This document shows positions 1 to 7,672 of a stretch of DNA of 64,000 bases, piece by piece. The position numbers and the translations under genes are program-made. The notes under the pieces were generated by a model, which had not been told where the DNA came from, did no database searches, and worked only from the letters and a program-made list of their open reading frames with translations. The stretch lies in assembly GCA_020628645.1 (NCBI GenBank), contig JAHDES010000015.1, forward strand, positions 39,598-103,597. Reading direction: 5' to 3'. Within the stretch, counting starts at the first letter, position 1, and each line of letters starts with the position of its first letter. The stretch is from Saprospiraceae bacterium (GTDB lineage Bacteria > Bacteroidota > Bacteroidia > Chitinophagales > Saprospiraceae).

Positions 1-1
1 T

Positions 2-283
2 TTACTGCTGGGAATTTTAGCTTTAGTATCTCCTTACATTAGGGGGAAAAAGATAAATCGAGTTTTAATTGAAGAAGACCTATTAAAAATAGATATTAGA
101 AACCGAAGAAAGTATACGATCCCTCTAAATCAAATCACACAATTTTCATCCTCTTCAAAACTTCATCTGCATACCAAAAAGTACGGAACAGTAGAAATAG
201 ATAATACTCGGCATAAATTATCTACCCAAGATGTTAAAGTACTGAAATCCATCTTTCAAAAACATGGCGTCAAAGAAATTTAA
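2..283 (+). CDS. C-terminal part of a membrane-anchored, PH-like hypothetical protein
   Basis: An open frame enters from the left edge and ends at TAA 281-283, giving 93 visible residues. It begins with a hydrophobic stretch (LLLGILALVSPYI) followed by RGKKINR, which looks like the end of a transmembrane helix. A compact beta-rich, positively charged tail of about 70 residues follows. The alternation of short hydrophobic strands (VLIEEDLLKIDI, YTIPLNQITQF, YGTVEID) resembles bacterial PH-like domains that follow one or two membrane helices, but this is a shape judgement and not a family match. The start lies outside the window. tspO follows 92 bases later on the same strand. Confidence 0.55.
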   Translation, partial: LLLGILALVSPYIRGKKINRVLIEEDLLKIDIRNRRKYTIPLNQITQFSSSSKLHLHTKKYGTVEIDNTRHKLSTQDVKVLKSIFQKHGVKEI

Positions 284-375
284 TGGCAAGAACTATATTT
301 TTCTCTGTGTAAATCCAACAAATCTGCTCAATCCGTGTTCCAATTATCATCAACCAACTTTTCAAAACAAACAAA

Positions 376-840
376 ATGAAAAACTTTTACGTCCGCCTCG
401 TTCTTTTCTTGATTTTAAATTTTGGAGCTTTAGCAATAGGAAGTGCCTTGATGGCAGAAGGCCCAATGGGGGAGTGGTACACGAATCTAAATAAAGCCCC
501 TTGGACACCACCGGGCTGGGTATTTGGAGCAGCATGGACGACCATTATGATTTGCTTTTCCTTTTATATGGCCTACTGGACGGCACTAAAAAATGATACG
601 ACTACTTATATCTTATATGGCCTACAATTGATCCTAAATATTGGTTGGAATCCAGCCTTTTTTATGTTTCATCAAATGGGATTTGCACTTGTTGTTATTA
701 TTAGTCTCACCTTATTAATTGCTTATTTTCTTTTTTCCAATAATCGTTTACTAAAAACAAAATCGCTCTTGATTGTTCCTTATCTTTTATGGCTCGTCAT
801 TGCAACTACATTAAATGCTTATGCTTTGATGAATAATTAG
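376..840 (+). CDS. tspO: TspO/MBR family tryptophan-rich sensory protein
   Basis: This is a 154-residue, five-helix membrane protein. The family signature is clear: LNKAPWTPPGWVFGAAWT around residues 38-55, then a helix with FSFYMAYW and the conserved N.GWNPAFF segment near residue 95. Length matches bacterial TspO (about 150-160). TspO proteins bind tetrapyrroles and cholesterol-like ligands in the inner membrane and have been linked to porphyrin and stress responses. The ATG at 376 gives a proper first helix; an overlapping frame starting at 264 is a shadow. It follows the partial gene by 92 bases, so co-transcription is possible but not shown. Confidence 0.93.
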   Translation: MKNFYVRLVLFLILNFGALAIGSALMAEGPMGEWYTNLNKAPWTPPGWVFGAAWTTIMICFSFYMAYWTALKNDTTTYILYGLQLILNIGWNPAFFMFHQMGFALVVIISLTLLIAYFLFSNNRLLKTKSLLIVPYLLWLVIATTLNAYALMNN

Positions 841-926
841 AGAATTAAGTACTCCTTTATTATAATGAATAAAGAGTTATCCCTATGAAGAATGGCGGAG
901 AAGTAGAAATGTATTTTGTGCAATCA

Positions 927-963
927 TAAAAAACCATTGGCTACATTACTGCTGCCAATGGTT
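927..963 (-). terminator. Hairpin, probable terminator for the S74 protein gene
   Basis: A 10-bp perfect stem (AACCATTGGC at 932-941 with GCCAATGGTT at 954-963) has a 12-nt loop. An A-run at 927-933 gives a U-tract on the minus strand, so it fits termination of the minus-strand gene ending at 1051. It may also stop tspO transcripts. Confidence 0.55.
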
Positions 964-1050
964 ATAACCATACTGTAATTCTATTCTTACTTGGGGTTTA
1001 TTATGGGATTATAATTTGATCGTGAATTGGACAGAGGGTTTAATTAAAAC

Positions 1051-2661
1051 TTATTTTTTTATCAATTTTGCTTCTAATTGTTGTAAGCGCTGCTCAAAAG
1101 AATTGGACTGCTCATCAAGTTCAGCTTGTAAGGTTTGGTTTTGTGATTGTAACTTCTCAATTTCCGCCTGTTGTGCTTTGATGCCTTCGACTAAGAGCGG
1201 TGTTAGTTTAGAATAGTCAACAGATTTATAGCCCTCTTTATTGGTAGAAACAATTTCAGGTAAGACGGCCTCAATTTCTTGAGCCATCACACCAAATTGA
1301 GTCGTTTGATCTTTTCCTTCTTTCCATTTGTAATAGTAGCCATTGATAGCGGCTATTTTATCCATCGGTTTTTCGACTTTTTGAATGTTAGTTTTCCAAC
1401 GTGCATCTGAAAAGGTATCCCAAGCATTGGCAACTGCTTTTGTACCATCGCCACTTTCGCCTAATTGCAGAGCTTCATTTGGACCAAAAGTAGTAGCAAT
1501 ACTTAGCGTTCCATTGATTTGTACAATATTATTATCAAATTCTCCATAAATGAGCGGAGAGGGATCACTTGAATTTTCAATATATAATTTATTACTTCCT
1601 AATTCGGAATAACCTGCATAATAACCTAAAAAGACATTGCCAGACCCTACACTTATTCCGCCTGCATAAGTTCCAATCATTGTATTGCCCACACCATTAG
1701 CATTATCAAATGCAGAACTTCTTCCTACAAAAACATTTTCGTTTCCTGTATTATCATTACCACTTGCTCGACCAATAAAGACATTAGAATTACCTGAAGT
1801 GGAATTATAACCTGCTATATAGCCCAGCACAACATTAGAATTACCTCCAGCATTAAAGAAGTTGGCTCCAGTACCCAATCCTACATTAGAGTTGCCAGTA
1901 TCATTGTAAAAGCCTGCATCATTTCCAAGAAATACATTATGCGTTCCAGAAGTATTTCGATTACCAGCCGTATTTCCAAAAAACACATTATTACCATTAT
2001 TTTTGACATTGAACATCAAACGGCCATTATTCGATTTATATAAAGTGAGAAATTCGGTGCCTTCCACATCAAAACGGATGATATCATCATCAGATCCTTT
2101 TTCTACTTGGATTTGCGTATCGCTATCTCCATCATTTAGTGAACTTGGTGCTGCTGTCGTCGGTGTTGCCCAAGAAACAGTACCAGCGCCATTAGTTTGT
2201 AAGAATTGACCAGAAGTTCCATCTACAGTGGGTAGTTCCAGTTCATTAGTAGCATCTAGATCGCCATCTGCTGTTACATGTGCGTCGATATCATCTTCGG
2301 CTGCTTCGGCTATAATTAAGGCTACATCGGCAGTGACCTGAGCAACTTCTGAATTGAATTGCGCTTTATCATCAATCGTTTTCCAATTTGTGCCATTATA
2401 ATAATAGAAACCAGCATCATTATCCGTTTGGAAAATCAAAAGTCCCGTAGCAGGATTACTGATAAGGTCGCGTGTAGCTTTATCCATTCTAGGGATAAGT
2501 ACTCCTTTATCACTTGCTTGTACATCTAGAATTGCACTTGCATCTGGTGCTGCACCATCTTGGTTGATACTAGTAGGAAGTTCTGAATTATTATGTTGAG
2601 CGATTAGTTGTATGCTTGTCAACAAGGTAATTAAGCCAATTATAAGGTGTGTTTTTTTCAT
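1051..2661 (-). CDS. Secreted protein with head repeats and C-terminal S74 intramolecular chaperone domain
   Basis: The protein has 536 residues with a signal peptide (residues 1-22, ending LIAQ). An N-terminal segment (ILDVQASDKGVLIPRM, then GFYYYNGTNW) is typical of Bacteroidota adhesin-like proteins. Residues about 225-370 are repeats of the form NVFLGNDAG / NVVLGYIAG / NVFIGRASG, a left-handed, trimeric-fiber-like pattern. Residues about 418-495 form the peptidase S74 chaperone domain, beginning SDARWK with the putative autocleavage serine and containing QFGVMAQEIE. A coiled coil closes the protein (about 490-534). S74 domains trimerise fiber proteins and then cut themselves off. It lies 110 bases downstream of an L-domain gene on the same strand. 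No T9SS tail is visible. Confidence 0.85.
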   Translation of the reverse strand: MKKTHLIIGLITLLTSIQLIAQHNNSELPTSINQDGAAPDASAILDVQASDKGVLIPRMDKATRDLISNPATGLLIFQTDNDAGFYYYNGTNWKTIDDKAQFNSEVAQVTADVALIIAEAAEDDIDAHVTADGDLDATNELELPTVDGTSGQFLQTNGAGTVSWATPTTAAPSSLNDGDSDTQIQVEKGSDDDIIRFDVEGTEFLTLYKSNNGRLMFNVKNNGNNVFFGNTAGNRNTSGTHNVFLGNDAGFYNDTGNSNVGLGTGANFFNAGGNSNVVLGYIAGYNSTSGNSNVFIGRASGNDNTGNENVFVGRSSAFDNANGVGNTMIGTYAGGISVGSGNVFLGYYAGYSELGSNKLYIENSSDPSPLIYGEFDNNIVQINGTLSIATTFGPNEALQLGESGDGTKAVANAWDTFSDARWKTNIQKVEKPMDKIAAINGYYYKWKEGKDQTTQFGVMAQEIEAVLPEIVSTNKEGYKSVDYSKLTPLLVEGIKAQQAEIEKLQSQNQTLQAELDEQSNSFEQRLQQLEAKLIKK

Positions 2662-2771
2662 TTTGATCTAGTGTGTTTTGGTTATGGTTTAAATAATCCT
2701 CCAGCGACAGATTTTTGCCGCTAGAAGACTGATCAGGAATATTCCAATTCTAAATTATTCTTTAATAGGTT

Positions 2772-4853
2772 TTATTGATCAGGGCAACGTACTGAGAAAG
2801 TATTGGCTGGCACATCTAAAATAGCGCCTTCTTCTACCGTGAGGGTATAACAACTGGCTGGGATCATGCCTACTTCCACCGTGCTTCCTGCTGGAATAAT
2901 TACCTCATTGCACTCATTTGGAATAGTACCCAAACTCCAGTTGGAGGCATTGTGCCAATCGGAATCTGTAGCAGTTAGTAACCAAGTATTAGTTGTGGTG
3001 ATATAACAATTGGGACAAGATTGGCAATCGGTCAAAACTTCAGCAGCAGAGTTACAACCAGTGAGATTACTCTCGATTTCATGCGACTTATTGGGATCGT
3101 TTAAAAAATCACATACGGCTTTAATACCACAGTAGGAGAGTGCTTCTGCATAGTAGATACTCAAATAATCACCATCAATGACTTGAAGATTTTCTAAAGC
3201 AGAAATATCACTCATACCATAGTTTTCATAGATGTAAACATCGCTACCAATATATTCGAGACGCTCCAAGCCATCGAGTGAAACTAGATTATAATAACAA
3301 TAATAAATTTCTAATAAGCCGCCTATTTTTTGGAGCGAGTTCAAGCCCTCCAAATTGACAAGAGGATCTATTTCTTCAATGTATAATGTACCACCAATGG
3401 AATCTAAATTATTTAGCCCCATCAGATTGCTTATATTTAAGACTTCTAAACCTAAAGTTCCTTGCACATAATTGAGTTTGCTTAGCGAGGCAAGGGAACT
3501 CAATCCTGTGCAATCTTCGATATATAACATTCCTCCAACAGTTCCCAAAGATTCACATCCCGTTGCCATATCAAGTTTATTACAGTTTTTGATATTAAAA
3601 TCATTTTCAACCATCGTAATATTCGTAAATCCATCAAGATTCAATAGTTCTGGATTGTTTTCAATATGAATATCATAACAAGTATGGAGTTCTTCCAAAC
3701 CAATAGTCGTGGTCAAAGAATCGTTTGTTTCGACATTGATAAAGCTGCCTATGGATTGGAGTTGGGTAAAGGGCATAAAATCTTTAATCCGTTTATTCTT
3801 ACGAAAACGAAAAGATGAACCTATGGATATCAGATTATCCAATCCACCTAAATCAAGCAAATTATCATTGTTTTCAATAATTAATTTCTCTTGGATGATT
3901 TCAATACAACTAAGGGTACTGATGGAAGTAATATCAGAAGTGATATTGCTTTCAAAAGGATAACCAATGGTCAATTTACCAACGGTATTGGTACAACCCG
4001 AATTGGCAACAAAGGCATCTACTTCTGCTTGCGTTTTCAACCAAAAATCGGTAGCTCCTTGACAAGCTGAATAAATTTCTGTGGCAGAGGCACAGCCTGT
4101 TCCATTGTTTTGAATAGAAATAATTCCTTGTTCATTGACGATGGCATCACAGATCGCTTCTATAGAACAATTGCTAAGTGACAGATTATTTTGGATAAAT
4201 ACGTTTTCTCCGATTTTTGGTAAATTGATTAATGCACTGATATCATTGAGCTGACTATTGTTTCGGAGGTCAAAATGAACCAAGCTATCTATTCCCTCTA
4301 AACCATTCAAATTGAGTAATGAATGATTACTTTGAATGTTAAAGGAATTAATTTTAACGGATTCCATCCCTTGGAAGTTGACGATTTGAGGGATGCCAGC
4401 ACAACTGAAGTACCCAATCCCTTCTAATTTATCCAAGCCTGCAAAACTTGACAATACATCATTGTAGCCTATTTGCAATCGGTCAATATACTCGACATTA
4501 CTAAGTCCTGTAAAATCAACCAAATTCGGATTTCTTGCGATGATAACATAACCACCTGTTTTGAGACTATCCAAACCTGTAAGATCAGTAAATAGATTAT
4601 CAGAAATGAAGGCAAACTCTATATGCCGTAGATAAATGAGGGAATCCAAGTTGGTAATGTCTGTTACGCTATTGCCATCTGTATTGCCAATACGTAAATC
4701 TCCTATTAGGGAATCACAATTGGGATAATTCATTGGAAAAGCATCTACTTCTGCTTGTGTATTTAATCGTATAGTAGAAGTAGGACACTGACTAAATGAA
4801 TAGCTCCAGTGGAACAGCGTGATGAGTAAAAGACTTATGAGTTTAGAATACAT
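2772..4853 (-). CDS. Secreted leucine-rich (receptor L-domain-like) repeat protein, copy A
   Basis: This 693-residue protein has a signal peptide (about 1-22, ending SFSQ). Two L-domain-like solenoid modules follow (about 25-260 and 270-625). Each opens with a TQAEVDAF segment and runs through repeats of the type NLDSLIYLRHIEF, GLDSLKT and GLEGIDSL, and each closes with a Cys-containing cap (CSIEAICDAI, CGIKAVCDFL). The final 60 residues contain WHNASNWSLG and EVIIPAGS, a small beta domain common in Saprospiraceae surface proteins. Copy B at 5284-7365 has exactly the same length and architecture, so the two are tandem paralogues. The ligand is unknown. Secretion is supported by the signal peptide, but no T9SS sorting tail is seen. 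Confidence 0.8.
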   Translation of the reverse strand: MYSKLISLLLITLFHWSYSFSQCPTSTIRLNTQAEVDAFPMNYPNCDSLIGDLRIGNTDGNSVTDITNLDSLIYLRHIEFAFISDNLFTDLTGLDSLKTGGYVIIARNPNLVDFTGLSNVEYIDRLQIGYNDVLSSFAGLDKLEGIGYFSCAGIPQIVNFQGMESVKINSFNIQSNHSLLNLNGLEGIDSLVHFDLRNNSQLNDISALINLPKIGENVFIQNNLSLSNCSIEAICDAIVNEQGIISIQNNGTGCASATEIYSACQGATDFWLKTQAEVDAFVANSGCTNTVGKLTIGYPFESNITSDITSISTLSCIEIIQEKLIIENNDNLLDLGGLDNLISIGSSFRFRKNKRIKDFMPFTQLQSIGSFINVETNDSLTTTIGLEELHTCYDIHIENNPELLNLDGFTNITMVENDFNIKNCNKLDMATGCESLGTVGGMLYIEDCTGLSSLASLSKLNYVQGTLGLEVLNISNLMGLNNLDSIGGTLYIEEIDPLVNLEGLNSLQKIGGLLEIYYCYYNLVSLDGLERLEYIGSDVYIYENYGMSDISALENLQVIDGDYLSIYYAEALSYCGIKAVCDFLNDPNKSHEIESNLTGCNSAAEVLTDCQSCPNCYITTTNTWLLTATDSDWHNASNWSLGTIPNECNEVIIPAGSTVEVGMIPASCYTLTVEEGAILDVPANTFSVRCPDQ

Positions 4854-5283
4854 GCTATGGTTATTTTCAATCTATGCCAAACAAAGACTGGTCTATGATG
4901 AATAAAATAGACTAAGGTAGTTTACTGAATCTACCTTAAAAATTACTGATGAGAAGTGTATGACAAAGGTGAAAAAAAGAAGCTTTCAATGCTTGCAGTA
5001 TTGTTTTTTTGAATTACACTATTGTTCAAATATTTGTAAATCAATAGATTATGTCTATCCTTTGGTGATATAAAAATCGTTAAAGGATAGACACTTGACA
5101 ATTTTATTTATTCTTCTTTTGCGGCTAATTGAGTTTGAACGTTTTGAAGTTCTTCAATTTCTGTAACTTGTTTTTAAGCGTATTAATTATTTCATTTTGT
5201 ATCGCTATGTTTTGTTGTTAAGACTATACATTAGTCAGTAATAATGATTGTTTCTTAAGTAAGATGAAGAAAAAGTGTATACC
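4854..5283. other. Intergenic region between the two L-domain genes
   Basis: This 430-base stretch contains no intact gene. It holds the short S74-type relic at 5108-5219. The remainder is AT-rich, with no clear terminator, and presumably carries the promoter and leader of copy A near 4860-5050. Confidence 0.5.
5108..5219 (-). pseudogene. Relic of the 3' end of an S74-type coiled-coil gene
   Basis: On the minus strand one frame reads QQNIAIQNEIINTLKNK and, after a one-base frame change, continues VTEIEELQNVQTQLAAKEE followed by TAA at 5110-5108. This is a coiled-coil tail of the kind that ends S74 chaperone proteins (compare EIEKLQSQNQTLQAELDEQ in the intact gene at 1051-2661). No start or domain core remains. 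The relic sits directly downstream of L-domain copy B, where copy A has its intact S74 neighbour. That suggests the L-domain/S74 pair was duplicated and one S74 copy was then deleted down to its last hundred bases. The frame change and position are seen; the history is inferred. Confidence 0.5.
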
Positions 5284-7365
5284 TTAGTCTAGAGGATTGA
5301 TGGTTAATACTTCTGAAGGAACATCAAATACGGCTCCTTCTTCCACCGTCAATGTATAACAATTAGCAGGTGCATTACTGATAAGGACGTCGCTTCCTGT
5401 AGGAATGATCACTTCATGACAAGTAGACGGGACAAGTTCTAGACTCCAATTGGCGGGGTTGTGCCAATCCGTATCGATGGCAGAATTGACGAGCCATGTA
5501 TTAGCAATTGTGGCACAACAGCCCGAACAGGTTTGGCATTCTGCAAGAATTTCTTCTATTGAATTACAACCTGGTAAATTAAATCCAACATCATACGTTT
5601 TTGTTGGATCATTTAAAAAGTTACAGATCGGTTCGATACTACAGTTGGAAAGCGATTCACATTCATCAATTACAATATAATCGCCTTCTATGGCTTCTAA
5701 GTTACTTAATGCTGAAATATCATTTAAGGCATAATTTTCTTCTAGATATAATACATCACCAATGTATAATAAATTTTCTAAACCGTTGAAATTGATTAAA
5801 TTATAATAGCAATAGTAGATTTCAAAAGAGGTGCCGATCCGTTTTAAAGCATTAAGACCTTGCATATTGACTAAAAACTCCAATTCCTCGATATAAAAAT
5901 ATCCACCAATAAACTCCAAATTATTCATTCCTGAGAAATTAGTGATTCCTATGTAATAAAAATAAAAATTGTCCCCAACGAATTTAAGCTCTCTCAAGGA
6001 AGCGAGTGAAGTAAGATTAGGACAATCGTATAAGATAAATTCTCCTCGTATAAATCGTAAGGACTCCAAACCTGTATCAAGATTAAGTAAGCCCATTTCA
6101 TTGAGTTCTAAGGAAAGAATAATGGATTGTATATTGGTAAATCCATCAACATCTTCTAATTTGGGGTTGTTTTCCATAAAAATCCCATAAGCGAAAGAGA
6201 TTCCTTCAAAACCAGTTGTTGAAACCAAAGAATCATTGTTGATAATTTGAAAATTTCCTCCAACTGAAGTGACTTGATCTAATGGCGTAAAGTTCTTGAC
6301 TCTTTTATTTTCGTTAAAGCGAAAAGATTTTGCAATAGATTTTACATCATCTAAACCCGATAAGGAAGACAAAGAGTCATTGTTTTCAACTACCAAATGT
6401 CCCGTAATAAATTCAAGACAATCTAAGTTATCAATGGTTTTGATATTAGAGGTCACATTGGTTTGGAAGGGGAGACCAATAATTAGATTATCTACGGTAT
6501 TGATACAGCCATTATTGGTTTTAAAATCGTCAATTTCTTCTTGCGTTGTTAGCCAATAATCGTCAGCTCCTAAACAATTATTAAACACTACAGGAGCAGA
6601 TTCACATCCTGTTCCATTTCCAAAGATGGTGATATTACCCTGTGTTTCGACAATAGCATCACAAATCGCTTCTACTGAACAATTACTTAAGGCTGGATTA
6701 TTAAAAATTTTGACATTATCATCAATTTGTAAGACATTGTTGAGCGCACTAATATCATTGAGTACATTATTATTATTAAGCGTTATACTGGTTAAACTGT
6801 CTACTCCTTCCAATCCACTGAGATTAAGGAGGGCAGGGGCATAACTAACTTGAATATTTTTAACTTTAGTAGATTCTAGTCCTTGAAAATTTACTAATTC
6901 TGGATTTTCACTAGAATCTAGGTTTTTTACAAACTCTAAACTTTCAAAACCATTGAAATTGGGTAAGATGTCATTATTGTTAACACTAAACGAGCGGATA
7001 TGGCTCAAGGAATCTGCCCCTTCAAAACTGCTAATCATTGGATTACTCACCACGACAAACTGATCAGCTGTTTTTAAGCTGTCCAAGCCTGTTAAATTTT
7101 CTATTTGAGTACTTGCGATGAAAAAAAGCTGCGCATGACGAAGATAGGTCATGGAATCTAAATTGGTAATATCCGTTAAAGTTGTTTGTGATGGATCGCC
7201 AATAAATAAGTCTACAGTAATGGAATCACAATTGGGATACAGCGTTGGGAAATTATCCACTTCTGCTTGTGAACCAAGGATAATTTCAGCAGTTGGACAT
7301 TGACTAAATAAATAAGTTGAATTTAATAGCAATAAGAGACAAAGACGGAAGACTTTAGAATACAT
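5284..7365 (-). CDS. Secreted leucine-rich (receptor L-domain-like) repeat protein, copy B
   Basis: This protein has 693 residues, the same length and domain order as copy A. It has a signal peptide ending LFSQ, a first L-domain module opening GSQAEVDNFPTLYPNCDS, and a second opening TTQEEIDDFKTNNGC at about residue 272. Cys caps (CSVEAICDAI, CSIEPICNFL) follow, and a terminal beta domain contains WHNPANWSLE and EVIIPTGS. Repeat cores such as NLDSMTYLRHAQL match the equivalent positions of copy A with substitutions spread along the length, so the duplication is not very recent. It is downstream of the hybrid kinase gene (307-base gap). Function is unknown; a surface binding role is plausible from the architecture. 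Confidence 0.8.
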   Translation of the reverse strand: MYSKVFRLCLLLLLNSTYLFSQCPTAEIILGSQAEVDNFPTLYPNCDSITVDLFIGDPSQTTLTDITNLDSMTYLRHAQLFFIASTQIENLTGLDSLKTADQFVVVSNPMISSFEGADSLSHIRSFSVNNNDILPNFNGFESLEFVKNLDSSENPELVNFQGLESTKVKNIQVSYAPALLNLSGLEGVDSLTSITLNNNNVLNDISALNNVLQIDDNVKIFNNPALSNCSVEAICDAIVETQGNITIFGNGTGCESAPVVFNNCLGADDYWLTTQEEIDDFKTNNGCINTVDNLIIGLPFQTNVTSNIKTIDNLDCLEFITGHLVVENNDSLSSLSGLDDVKSIAKSFRFNENKRVKNFTPLDQVTSVGGNFQIINNDSLVSTTGFEGISFAYGIFMENNPKLEDVDGFTNIQSIILSLELNEMGLLNLDTGLESLRFIRGEFILYDCPNLTSLASLRELKFVGDNFYFYYIGITNFSGMNNLEFIGGYFYIEELEFLVNMQGLNALKRIGTSFEIYYCYYNLINFNGLENLLYIGDVLYLEENYALNDISALSNLEAIEGDYIVIDECESLSNCSIEPICNFLNDPTKTYDVGFNLPGCNSIEEILAECQTCSGCCATIANTWLVNSAIDTDWHNPANWSLELVPSTCHEVIIPTGSDVLISNAPANCYTLTVEEGAVFDVPSEVLTINPLD

Positions 7366-7672
7366 GGTATGGTTATTTTAGGTTATTTGGTAGAATAAGC
7401 CTAGCCTATTGAATTACAAAATAGGCGTAATACCGACTTGATTAATTCATTTCGTATATATTAGAATGAATCAAGTACGGCATTATACTTTTAAGGTATA
7501 CTTTCTACGAAAGCATTTATTCAATTTCGTATAAGTAGTTTGATACACTTACTGATGGGAATTGTACTACAAAGATGAATTAAAGACAAACATAATATTT
7601 GCAATATTGTTTTTTTGTTTTACACTATTGTTCACTAATGCAGAAAACAAATTTTCACCCAAAAAGTGAAGT
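7366..7672. other. Intergenic region with the 107-bp repeat
   Basis: This 307-base gap separates the hybrid kinase gene (ends 7673, minus) from L-domain copy B (starts 7365, minus). It contains a 7-bp hairpin at 7404-7426 (GCCTATT/AATAGGC) and the 107-bp repeat at 7428-7534. No small gene is evident. Confidence 0.6.
7428..7534 (-). repeat. 107-bp palindromic dispersed repeat, copy 1
   Basis: Read on the minus strand it begins TTATACGAAATTGAATAA, has a hairpin CTTTC-GTA-GAAAG, the block ACCTTAAAAGTATAATGCCG, a long hairpin (ACTTGATTCATT with AATGAATTAATCAAGT), and ends CGGTATTA. A second copy of exactly the same length is at 36241-36347. The shared blocks are 18/18, 19/20 and 8/8 identical, while both hairpin segments differ in sequence but stay self-complementary. 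Confidence 0.85.

Noticed and set aside
264..494. Possible gene at 264-494
   Set aside because: It overlaps tspO in another frame and has no protein-like features; it is a shadow of the real gene.
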